From assembly GCF_018812025.1 (NCBI RefSeq), contig NC_063066.1, positions 4,732,382 through 4,796,381 of the forward strand: a DNA stretch of 64,000 nucleotides, given 5' to 3'. Positions 33,719-45,700 of this stretch are shown piece after piece. The stretch comes from Megalobrama amblycephala. Its lineage: Eukaryota; Chordata; Actinopteri; Cypriniformes; Xenocyprididae. The number at the start of each line of letters is the position of its first letter. The stretch's first letter is position 1. Under the pieces are notes generated by a model. That model searched no databases and was not told the DNA's origin. It was given only the letters and a program-made list of their open reading frames with translations. The position numbers were made by a program, and so were the translations under genes.

Positions 33719-33748
33719 TTATGATGAACTGTTTCGCTCCTTGTGCTC
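33719..33748 (-). CDS. matr3l: Candidate terminal exon of matrin-3-like gene A
   Basis: A strong acceptor (pyrimidine tract ending CTCTTTCTCTTAG) precedes GAG CAC AAG GAG CGA, reading EHKERNSSS and stop. It is phase 0, as is the equivalent last exon of gene B ([17 protein letters not shown]), and is followed by an AATAAA. It would be joined to the zinc-finger exon after ...HHQKLK through a GC-type donor (AAG then GCATGA). If it is not used, the protein ends in KLKA at 34991. Confidence 0.5.
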   Translation of the reverse strand, partial: EHKERNSSS

Positions 33749-36700
33749 CTAAGAGAAAGAGAATAAGAACATATGTAAGTTTCACCACATTACAGATAAA
33801 ATATCAAATCTGATGCAAACAGATATATAGATCAGTGTTAATTTTGACAGCAAATTTTGATTTAGTTTTAGACAGTCTTTTGACTAAAATGCCATTTAGT
33901 TTTAGTCATAGGAAATTGTTTTATAGTCTAGTTTTATTCGACTAAATCTACAGTAAATTTAGTTTATTGTTATTTAGTTCAATTGTAATGCATTAAGTAA
34001 GTATTTCTCTAACAATACACATCTAATACACTGATATACATCTGATATTCTCCAAACTGTTTATGTTCGCTTAAGACAACCAACTGTACTTTACTCGCCA
34101 AAGCGTGCACATTTATCATTGATGTACTAATAGTTTGTTTAAAATTTTGTATTCGTTTTTCTGCTTTCATTGTAATTTTAGTTGTGTTTGTCTTTTAGTT
34201 TTTGCTTTTAAATGTCTATATAGTTTATTTCTGTTTAGTTAGTTATTTTAGTACATCAGGTTAAGCTACAGCTTGGAAACTAGATTAAATAAAATAAATT
34301 TACATTTTTTATATATTTATTTTTTATTTCAGTTAACGTTTATTTCAAGTAATTAAGTTTTTTTTAATGGTTTTAGGTTTAGTTAACTATAATAACCCTT
34401 ATACCTGTAAAATATATAGAATAATGTGTCAAATAATGTTCTTAATCTTTCCTTCCTGTGACAGAAGATACAGTAGTTTACTATGAATTAAATAGAAATT
34501 AAATTAAATACACCGTGACTCTTATTCTGAAATGTCTGCAGTCTGCACAGTAGCAGGCTGCTCATTTAAGTTCAGATGAGGGAGATAAAATATGCATTCT
34601 TACAACCATCTAAAACATATGACCATATAAACATTGTGTAGTAACCATTGTCAAAATTCATCAACATTAGCTTTTAAGCAATCGCTTGGCATAAATGCGC
34701 GCTATTCATTAATTGTGAAGCAGTAACAGCACCACTTTTTCCTGTGGTTAGATCAGCACGTTACACTTCAAATGTGTGCATCTTCCACACAGGACAGCAG
34801 TTGACTGGATCTTCCCAAATTGTCCCTCTCTATCATTTTTGTTTCGTTTTTATTCGTTGACGAAAATTAGAGAAGGTTTTAGTCATAGTTTTAGTCATTC
34901 AAAACACATTTTTATTTAGTCATCGTCTCGTTTTCGTCCGTGAAAAACTGTTGTTGGCGAAATTAACACTGATATAGATATACAAAATAATCATGCCTTC
35001 AGCTTTTGATGATGCAAGGGTGTCCTGCAGTGCTCATCCTTGGCCTCTTCCTCGCTGGCATAGATGGCATTACATAAGCTGCAGAAGTAACCCACCACAG
35101 GTCGAACAAACTCTGTGCCTGTTGGTAAAGTACAGTAGATCAGTTGTGCAGAGCTGGATTGTGCCTATAGAACAGCCTTGAGTGCCTTATTGTTTTTATT
35201 ATATGGTAGCGACATAATATGAAGGACATTCACATTTTAATTAATGTTTTTAAGTGCTGTAGATATTTCCAGGACAGCTTCAGGTCTGGAAATCACAATT
35301 TTAAAATCCCTTATATCCAGGTTTTCCATAAGTGTTGGAACCCTACATGGTATATATCTAAAGAGTGTGCTCTTACCCACTGGATCCATCACGGGTGTTT
35401 GTGCCTCTGAGACACTGTCTGAATTTTCCACCTTCATTTCATTTCCGTCATCAATGGCAGAAACCGGTTTCTCATCTTCCTGGGAGTCGACATCCGGATT
35501 ATCACTCCACAACTCCTAAAACCAGTGTAATTCATTATTAAACACTCAGTATCAGTAGGTATACTGCAGAGCAGCAGCTGAAAGCTTACAAAACAGGGAT
35601 TTGACTAAATTTCACATTTACATAGTGTCAATTGCAAAGTAATATAGTGACAATAATTGACTTCAACATTCACTGATGTACTCAGAAAAACAGTTTTGGG
35701 GTCTTATGATGTTTTTACATGACAACAATGTACTAAAAATGGAAAAGTTTTTCCTTTGTTTTTTTCGTGTACAGATGGCAATGTTGTGAAACGATCCCCG
35801 TTCACACAGATTCATGAAAACGACTAAATAAAAGCTGTATTCTGATGCCAGGCCAGTAGTTGGCAATGACACTACACACAAATAGACTGAACATGCACAT
35901 GACATCACTGTTTTCACCAATTTGCGTTATTGTTGTTTACATATAGACGATAACGGTATTGTTTTCAAAAACTTGCACTTTGAAACCCATTTTTAAAAGT
36001 TTGCATTTTCAGGCCCCGAAAACACCATTGTCGTGTAAATGAACGGCCAAAATGCTGTTGTAATAAAATGTTTTCCATTTTGGTCAAAAATGGAGTCGTT
36101 TAAACGGTTCCTTGGATTCATCCTTTACCTTCTCCAACTCAGCAGATGTTTGTATTGAACCATCACTAGGTCCATGTTGAAAGTACCTATCAAACAATAC
36201 AAAACAGAAAGAAGCAAATTCAGTGTAGTGAAGCAATGCATGATTATTTTCAGAATTTTACATGAAAAAAAAAAAAACACAATGTGCAAATTGAAGGCTA
36301 AAAGGCAAAAAAAGTTTAAAAACAATGCTATATAACAGCATAAAATTTAGTGTTTTTCCAGTTTTCAATCAGAAGAATAGTAATGTGTGACTATTTTTCC
36401 TGTGATTGTAAGAGACTTTGTATCTCATCATAAATTATAATTCCATTAGTTACTGTTCTCAAAAAGAAGATCATTACCTTTAATAGATGTAGAATTCAAT
36501 TAAACACTGCTTTTAAAACCTAAATTTAATGTCCAATAAATATTTAGTTAGAAAAAAATACTTTAATCAAAGTTACTGAACTTTTTTTCCTGTTGTATTC
36601 CAACTGGTTGATATTAATCATTCATGCTCAGTAACATCTAATAGCGACTTTGTGTTGGATTGTGCACTTTGTCCAAAGCAGCTTTTTTCAAGCGTTTTTT

Positions 36701-39700
36701 CCAATAGAAATGCATTTTTCATTATTGTAAAGTGACATCACTTGACTAATTGATAATTACATTAATTGCTGACTATAATAATTTTTTTGCAACCCTGACT
36801 CTTAGGAAACAATTCTCAATATGGGTTCAAAGTTCTGAACGTGCATTTTTAATAACAAGCTCCTATGAAGAATCAAGTGCATTAGGTATATAAATTCAGT
36901 TTAATATCCATTACCTTTTATTTAAATGGGCATGTTTGGTAGACACTGAAACCTTGGGATGTTTTCCAGCGACTGTAATTTTATTCATATTGGCTGCAGA
37001 TACAACCTTCTCAGCATCACGGGCATTTTCCATTTCAATCAGTCCCTGGGGAAAAAAGAGAATCGTTAGATTTCACTGATGAAATCACTGAATGTGTTCA
37101 AAATACATATGGCAGTTATATTTACTAACTGTTCGATGGAGGCGAAACATCCAATGACGTTTTACTTTCCCATACGGTTCTGCGATGCTCAGAAAATCTG
37201 CATCAGTGTATTCATCAGGCATTGGAAGATTTCTGATCCGGAGAACTCTGCCATACACTTCCTGAAGTATTGGAAAAAAGTTGTTTTCACATGTTTTGTG
37301 GCCCCCAGAAAAAGACAATTATATTATATTAGAGATTCATTTTGAACCCTGTGTTAAATTATTTCTTGATTTTACCTCCTCATCACTAGACATTTGCAAG
37401 ATTACATCTGTGTTGGTTTCCTTCTGAGACTCAGCAGCTTCTTCAGAGGTCTCAGTCTCGGTCATCAGTACTGTACTCTCCTGACTGGATGGCAATGAGC
37501 ATGAGGGCTCCTTCATTTTCTCTTCAACATGTTCCTGACTTTCCGCTCTTTCAGAGTCAGAGTCAACACTTTTCCAGAAACAGAATCAAACATCATCTAT
37601 TGTGTTTCTCATTTCACATCAGAACACCCAAGCACAATAAAGCAATAAGAAAAGGATGTTTTTTGAGAAATTTCAATGCAAGTTACCCTGTATTCACTTG
37701 GCTGTACGTGTTTGACACGGTTATCCTCAAGATTTTGCCACCTAGTCTAATGCGCTGCCTTTTAGACTCGGCTTCAAGTTTGGCAGCATCAGCAGCATTC
37801 ACCATCTCAATTAATGCCTTCTCCACCTGCAAAGAAAACATGATTAAAACTGCTGAATTTCTACATATATCAAGCAGACAAATCATACAATCACATATTA
37901 TGAACACTTAAGAGTAGGGCTGGTGATACTGAATAACCACCATGAAAATCTTATAAAATGTAATCATTTATTATTTTCAAAGATTGTATCATTTGACTTC
38001 TTGATTTTTGGACTTGCGACTAAGAAGGATTTGATATCTCTACGGCATCCATTTCGTTTGAGTTTCAAAGAGGCGCACATTTAATAATATGCAAGAATTA
38101 CAAAAAATAAAGACTGCATATGAACAGTTTGATGATTTACTTATTTTGCATACACTTTTTCCCTTCTATTCAGTGTTGAAATTGTTTAATTTGATCACCT
38201 TTCGATTGACGCGAACCAAACAGCAGTCTGCCACTTCTCCGTATTTTTCCCCAATTCTCAGCAAATCTTTTTCACTGAATTTTTTAGCAACTGGAAAACC
38301 TGCCACCTCAAGAACTCTGCCATACTTTTCCTAAAGAAATTAAGCAAATTATACAGAACTCAAAATCCATTTGGGTAATTAATAGAAGACATGATGATTT
38401 TTGTTCCATAAATACACAATCACAAACCCTTTGAAAAGCAAACACACTAACCTCAGTGCTTGAAGCCGAGATCTCTTTTTCATCACCTAAAACAGAATGA
38501 GCATACTTCCTTGATTATCTACGAAATCTCCAAAATGAATAAAGAGAACTACACAAAACCTTTATTTTAGGTAAACATACAGCAGAACTTTATTGCTTTT
38601 ATGGTTGAATTAGTGAGTAACTGTAAAATAAATACCTTGTTCTGTCAGCATTTCTTCCTTAAATTCATCTGAGGTGGACAAGTTTTCTAGATTCTCAGGG
38701 AAATCTGTTGACTTCAAACACAAATGGAACAGGACAGATTTGTTTCTTTGTATTTTAAAATATAGAATGCAACATTAATAACTGTTAAGGGTGTCACAAT
38801 CTCAAACTTTGAATAAAAAAATGGAATCGTTGATGCTGCCACGCCCCCATGTCACATCCGGTTGCTTGCCAAGTGGAAAAAAAACACACATGTTGAAGTG
38901 CTGCGAGTCAACCTCCTCTAACAGCCACTCAAAAGATAGCATGGCAACTGCAGATGCAGGAGACCCATCGACAGAACTCGAACCCCCTTCTCTTTCTCTG
39001 AAGTCGCTGGTGTGGAAGTATTTTGGATTTCCAGCGAGTTATGTTGACAACGTTCACGTTGTCGCCAAAAGAACAACAGTTTGCAAGCTATGCTATGTGC
39101 GTGTACCATATTCTCTCACTGGCAGCACAACTAACATGGCAGGGCATCTCCGCAGGCACTACAAAAACATAGATTTATCTGTTAAACCAACAACTACACA
39201 AACTACTCTTCCGTCTTCATTTGGAATTAAACTTCCAAGCAACTCAACTTGTGCAAATGCAATTACGCGTGCGTTAGGAGTATTCATAGCCACGGACATG
39301 CGACCTTATTCAGTGGTGGAAAACTCCGGTTTTAGGCATTTAATTAGCGTGCTAGAACCACGCAACGAAATCCCAAGTAGAACGCATCTCACAGCTTTTA
39401 GTCACACACATTTAGTTGCCTTGACTACAGATTGCTGGACCTCCAGAGCAACACAGAGTTTATGACTGTCACAGCACATTATGTTGTGAATAAAAGTTTT
39501 AAATTTGACAATGTAGTGTGGTACATTGCGAACAAAGGTCAGATATTATATTGCATAAAAGTCTAGTCTGAAAAATGGCATAGCAACCTGTGCTTTAAAA
39601 AAAATAAATGTAAAAATCGAGAATCAAATCGAACCGTGACCTTAGAATCGAAAATGTAATCGAATCGAGGATTTGGAGAATCGTGACACGCCTAATAACT

Positions 39701-42700
39701 GTAACACTACCAACCAACTGAAATACCTCAACTATCTACATTTCTATTCAATCAAAAGGGAGATCGGGAAATGCAAGCAAAAATTGAACGTGTGTTGCCT
39801 GAATGAGCTCCACAGCTGCTAGACCATGACAATTTTATGATTTGTTTCTCTAGCTGCTGAATTTCAATCATAACTTCAAAATGTATGTAACTGTTATTCT
39901 CAGTTGAGTTTACCTCTTCCATTTCCACAGTTTCATCATTTTGGTCTCCTTGTTGAAGCTCTTCTTCCTCTCCTTTTTGAAGTTCTTTTTGCTCTTCTTT
40001 TTGAAGCTCTTTTTGCTCTCCTTGTTGGAGATCTTCTTGTTGAGGCTCCTTTTGCTCTTCTTGTTGAGGCTCCTTTTGCTCTTCTTTTTGACGCGCTTTC
40101 TGCGCTCCTTGTTGAGGCTCTTTTTGCTCTCCTTGTTGAGGCTCTTTTTGCTCTCCTTGTTGGAGCTCTTCTTGTTTAGGCTCCTTTTGATCTTCTTTTT
40201 GAAGCTCTTTCTGCTCTCCTTGTTCAAGCTCTTTCTGCTCTCCTTGTTCAAGCTCCTGGGTTTCCTTACAATCACTTGATCTATCTGAAGTTGTAGCAGT
40301 TGGTACACACTCTGATGTCTCTGACTGTACGTTCGATGTGTCCATGTCTGAAGGTTTAGTCTGATCATTTGACTCTTCCATAGTTTGGGTGTCTTCAGGT
40401 ATATCCTCTTCTGTCAGAACATCTGTGATATCATATTCCTCATCATCTTGGTCTTCATCTACTGTGAACTCATCTTCTGAATTCAGTTCTTCACCATCAT
40501 CTGCTATAACTGCCACTCCTTCAAGATCACTATCATCCTCCATGACCTCAGACTGATCGTTGTCTTCTTCAACCTTCTCCTCCACACTCTCATCGGTATT
40601 AGTTTTCTGTTTTTGGTCTTTTGAAGGAGAGCTTCTTTTGGAATGGGATTTAGACGAGCTGTCCCGTCTAGAGCTCTCCTTGGTTTTCTCCCGAGAGCTT
40701 CGACTTTCTTCTCGTTTCTTAGAGTCGTGACTCCTGCGAGACCTGGACCTTTCTTCAGAGGCTCTTCGTTTGGGGCTGGGAGAGTCTCTTCGGGATCTCC
40801 TTTTTGGGCTGGTACTTCTCCTTCTCCTGCTGCTATAAGGTACTGGTGATTTTTCTTTATCAACATCACTGGATCATGAAGTAAAATATTAAACGTTATT
40901 TTAGAAGCAGAATGGAAAAATGCACATCAGATTAAGGTCAAGTACATAACATTACTAGCATTATCCAAAACACAGTAAATAGTAATGCAAAATAAAAAAG
41001 TCAGCATAAAATCAGGAGAACAAGTTTACCCAAGCGTCTGGTACTCAGATGAGAAGCAAACATTGATGGTTTTTCCCTTTAATTTGAGTGAATTTGTTGA
41101 ATAGTGCTCCACCAATTTGCTGGCCTCTTCCACAGTGGCCATCTCCACATAACCCTGTACAAATACACAGAGTCTTTACACTATATAGGTAACTGAAGAG
41201 ACAGAACATGGCATAAGAATAAGTGAATAAATGAATATTTGCACAATGAAGAGTTTGGTTACCCGGCTTGGCAGAAACAGCGATTTTTTTACTGATCCGA
41301 AACGCTTAGCAATGGCTGTCAACTCAGAGCTTATGCCATCTCCAGCAGGTAATGGTGAAAAACTCACAACAAGAGAACTCTGAAACATAAAGGAAATAAT
41401 TCAATCACCATTAGTGGCAAATCTCTAAACTAAAACAAACCAAATGCATGCAAGTCACTTTGGTGGCATAAGTAATGGAACTTGGAAAATATCCCTGACA
41501 TCTTCCAGATATAACTGAATTTGATGCTCTAGGCTGGGAAGCAAGAAGCTGAGTGCATTAAGTGGATCGTTTATCCTTAAAGTGGCAACCGTGCCCCGGG
41601 TGCGTTAATTCACAAGGTAGTCAAAGAAAAACTGCATAAACAGAACAGAGCGGAACACATGCAAGCTACATCAACAATGGAGGCCTACATAGACGAGAGA
41701 TTGTGCAAAGAGGTTAGAAAGTAACCTCATTTGTACAACTCTAGCATGAAAGAATACAAAGATGTTTACATGGGTTGTCGAAAGATTGCTCAAAACTGTG
41801 CATGCGTCGAACACCTGTGTATCCCTACGAGTCAAATGAAGTATGCTTTGCAAGGCTGTGCATTTGACTGTGCGAAAGACAACATGTTGCCTTTCTAATA
41901 TCACACTTAATATTTTCTTATATTGTATGAAAGTGTTTAATATATGAAAATATGTAGCTGTATTTATATTTTAGGAAGAGGGTACTCCTATTTGGTGGTC
42001 CTGACATCAAAAGTCGTGGTCTATAGCACCTTCAATCTTAAAACATTTAACATAACATTATAATGATCATCATTACTCACCTGTAGGAAACTGAATGCTG
42101 CAGACAGAGTAATTTGTATCATTTCTCCTCTGATCCACAAGGGGTTGTGTAAGAAATATTTTACTATATCCTCTGCTTGGCCTGCTGTTCCCATCTCCAC
42201 AAAAGCCTACAAAAATGTAATATTTATTGACAAAAAAAAATTACAAGAACAATTATTAAAGCCCATTTAAGCATGAAATGGATTCATATAAATTTGTTGA
42301 GATATACATAAAATATAAAATGCCATACCAATTTAGGAAACATGATAATTTTGATAATAGCTCCAAACTGGCCAAGCAATTTTTTCAGGTATGCTTCGTC
42401 CACGTCATCCACTTCGAACTTCACACACACCACTTTGCACTGTATTCAAATATTGACAAATATTGTCTGAACATTATAACATTTACAGCAGCAAGTGAAA
42501 CAGAACATCAAAAACAAAAACTCACCTTCGTTGTTGTTGCTGCGGTTTTATTCTGGTTTTTGCTGCTTGATGATTCTTTTTTACTGCTCGAGGCAACAAC
42601 TCTGCTGCCTGACGATCCATTTCTACTTCTTGAGGTTCCACCTGGAAAAGAGCAAAACACAATCAAAATAAAAGAGCACATCTTGACGATCAAATGACTA

Positions 42701-45700
42701 TCAAATGATGGGTTAAAGGCTTTACCTCGTTCCTGAGTTGTTCTGGACTTTGAACTCTCAGGTCTGGACTCATTTCTGTTAAAGTGTATAAGTTTAGCAT
42801 TGTAAACCAACAAATTTTCTGGAAATGTGCTGTTTTACCAAAGATATAAAGGAGGGAATAATTCTACCTTCGAGCAGATTGGATTGTCTGATCCCACTCT
42901 GGATATCTAATGGAAAAGGATAATTGTGTAAAACATTTATTTACATTTGAACATTTTGGCATTTGCGTTTATCCAATGGTTTCAATGCATTCAAAGTTTG
43001 CATTATTTAGTTTGTGACTGGAACTAAACCAATGACTGCAGATGTTACCATCATGCTCTACTAGAGGAGCAACAGGAACTTTGAGGTTATACCACACATC
43101 AATATATTAATACAAAATATTATTACTCCTTTATAAAATGTCACAAAGATGTTTATTGTTTGTATGTTTATTCGTTTATCAAGTTTACGCCATGCTAGCA
43201 TCATGACTATTTACATGGCAAACACAAAGGTCAATATCATCCATAAAATGTACATTATTATATAAAACATTTCAACTTAACGGGCTAGAAAATCTAAAAC
43301 ACATTCAGATGATACATTTTGAAATATTCCATGCAAGCATGTTTCTGAATAAAAGTGTTTTCTAGCCCTTTTTATGTACACTGACTTATGTTTTCTGTTA
43401 AAGGGTTAGTTCACCCAAAAATGAAAATAATGTCATTAATTACTCACCCTCATGCCGTTCTTCACCCGTGAAACCTTGGTTCATCTTCAGAACACAAATT
43501 AAGATCTTTTTGATTAAATCCGATGGCTCAGTGAGGCCTGCAAAACCAGCAATGACATTTCCTCTCTCAAGATCCATAAAGGTACTAAAACATATTTAAA
43601 TCAGTTCATGTGAGTACGGTGGTTCAATATTAATAATATAAAGCGACGAGAATATTTTTTGTGCACCAAAAAAACAAAATAACGTCTTTTTAACAATATC
43701 TAGTGATGGCCGATTTCAAAACACTGCTTCAGAGCGTTATGAATCTTTTGAGTCGAATCAGTGATTCGGAGCTCGTATCAAACCGCCAAACTGCTGAAAT
43801 CATGTGACTTTGGCGCTCCGAACCACTGATTTGATTCGTAAAGCTCCGAAGCTTCATGAAGCAGTGTTTTGAAATCGGCCATCACTAGATATTGTAAAAA
43901 TTCCATTTTTTTGGCACACCAAAAATATTCTCGTCGCTTTATAATACTAATATTGAACCACTGTACTCACATGAACTGATTTAAATATGTTTTTAGTACA
44001 TTAATAGATCTTGAGAGAGGAAGAACCATTGCTCCCTATGCAGGCCTCACTGAGCCATCGGATTTAATCAAAAATATCTTAATTTGTGTTCTGAAGATGA
44101 ACGAAGGTCTTACGGGTGTGGAACGACATGAGGGTGAGTAATAAATGACATTATTTTCATTTTTGGGTGAACTAACCCTTTAAATTGTTACTGTCCTCAC
44201 TCCAAATATGCGTTTCTTAAACCACTTGACTTTCCGTGTTGGCCAGAAATGAATATCTAGCGACAACATAACTGCACAAGAGTTTGCGAACAAAATTAAA
44301 GAGCAAAGTTGAAGATAACTTACTTTTCAACAAGACTGAGTTGACTATTTGCATGTTGGGGTCCTTTTACATGCACGGACCAATCCTAAAACACAAGTAA
44401 CATCTCTCAATATTCAATCATAACTCACCACAATTTAAAAGTACATTTCTAGTCTGTGTCCATACGATTTTAAATGAAAGCATTTACAAAAGTAATGCAT
44501 ACTGACTTGTGCTGATTTCACAATGATAAATTATAAGCCCTTCAACTAAATATTCTATCAAACTCAATTACAAATTTTGAATTTTTGGTGTTCTCTTTCT
44601 CAACAGAATACGTTAAACAAAAGAACAATGACCAGTCTGTCAATTATCAAGTCATTACTCTGTAAGAATTTTCCATTCCACCATATTTCTAAAATATTAT
44701 TCCTGCATGTGCATACTTCTTGTATCAATGTGCGTCACACCCAGTATGGAGTCAGTGACATCAAACACCATTGGTTCTTGCACGTCTCGTGACCGGACAG
44801 CAAATTCGTATATGTGAAAGTGGGAAAGAGATTTGAGGATAACGACTTTAGTCTAGTTATCAAAAGGCTTCTGAAGATTTGGCATACAGTGCACAAGTTG
44901 AATGGACTGTTTTATTGCTTATTGTCCGTATCATGTTCGGATGAATAAATTACAAATTTCATTTTTGGATTAAACTATGCCGTTAACGCATTACAACCTA
45001 CATGGATAATAAACAAGCTACTTGGACTTACCTCGTATGCCCCAGAACGCTCATGTGTATTTTGCCTGAAATTGTTTGGTAAATAGCTGGTAATGTAGAA
45101 TCTGAGAACAAAAAGGCTACTTACCTTGCTAGAGAGGACAGTGATTTCGCAGAGTACGCATGCATCGGGAAACACTGGTGGAGTTTTCCCATGGAAATCT
45201 GACGCCTCCTTCCTTGTAGGCACTATATGGATCACCTCTCTTTTCCGTTGACGTAAAGGCTGACTGGCATCTCTGCTGGACAGGCGTGAGGGTGGAGCAA
45301 GGTCTCTAATGGACAGGAGCGAGGGTAGACCAACGTCTCTGCTGGACAAGTACGAAGACGAGCCGATGTCTCTGCTGGACAGGTTTGAAGGTGGACCGAG
45401 GTCTCTTCTGGACTGGAGCGAGTGTGAAGCGACGCCTCTGCTGGACAAAACTGAGGGTGGACCGACATCTCTGCTAGACAGGAGTGACGGTAGAGCAACG
45501 TTCCTGCTTGACAGACTGACATCTCTACTGGACAGGTGTGAGGACTGGCTGACGTCTCTGCTAGAGCGTTGAGAGGATGGATTGAGGTCTCTACCGGACA
45601 GATGCGAGGACTGACCGAGGTCTCTGCCAGAGCGTTGTGAGGAATGACTGATGTCCCTACTGGACAGATGTGAGGATTGGCTGATGTCTCTACTGGACAG

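Noticed and set aside
38791..38940. N-terminal extension of the BED-finger frame
   Set aside because: It starts with GTG inside the hAT terminal repeat; ATG at 38941 is the likely start.
39904..40869. Alternative-frame proteins rich in Leu/Phe (+) or Lys/Asn (-)
   Set aside because: Shadows of the repetitive gene A exon 10; only the frame with RS, acidic and QKE sequence joins in phase with neighbours.
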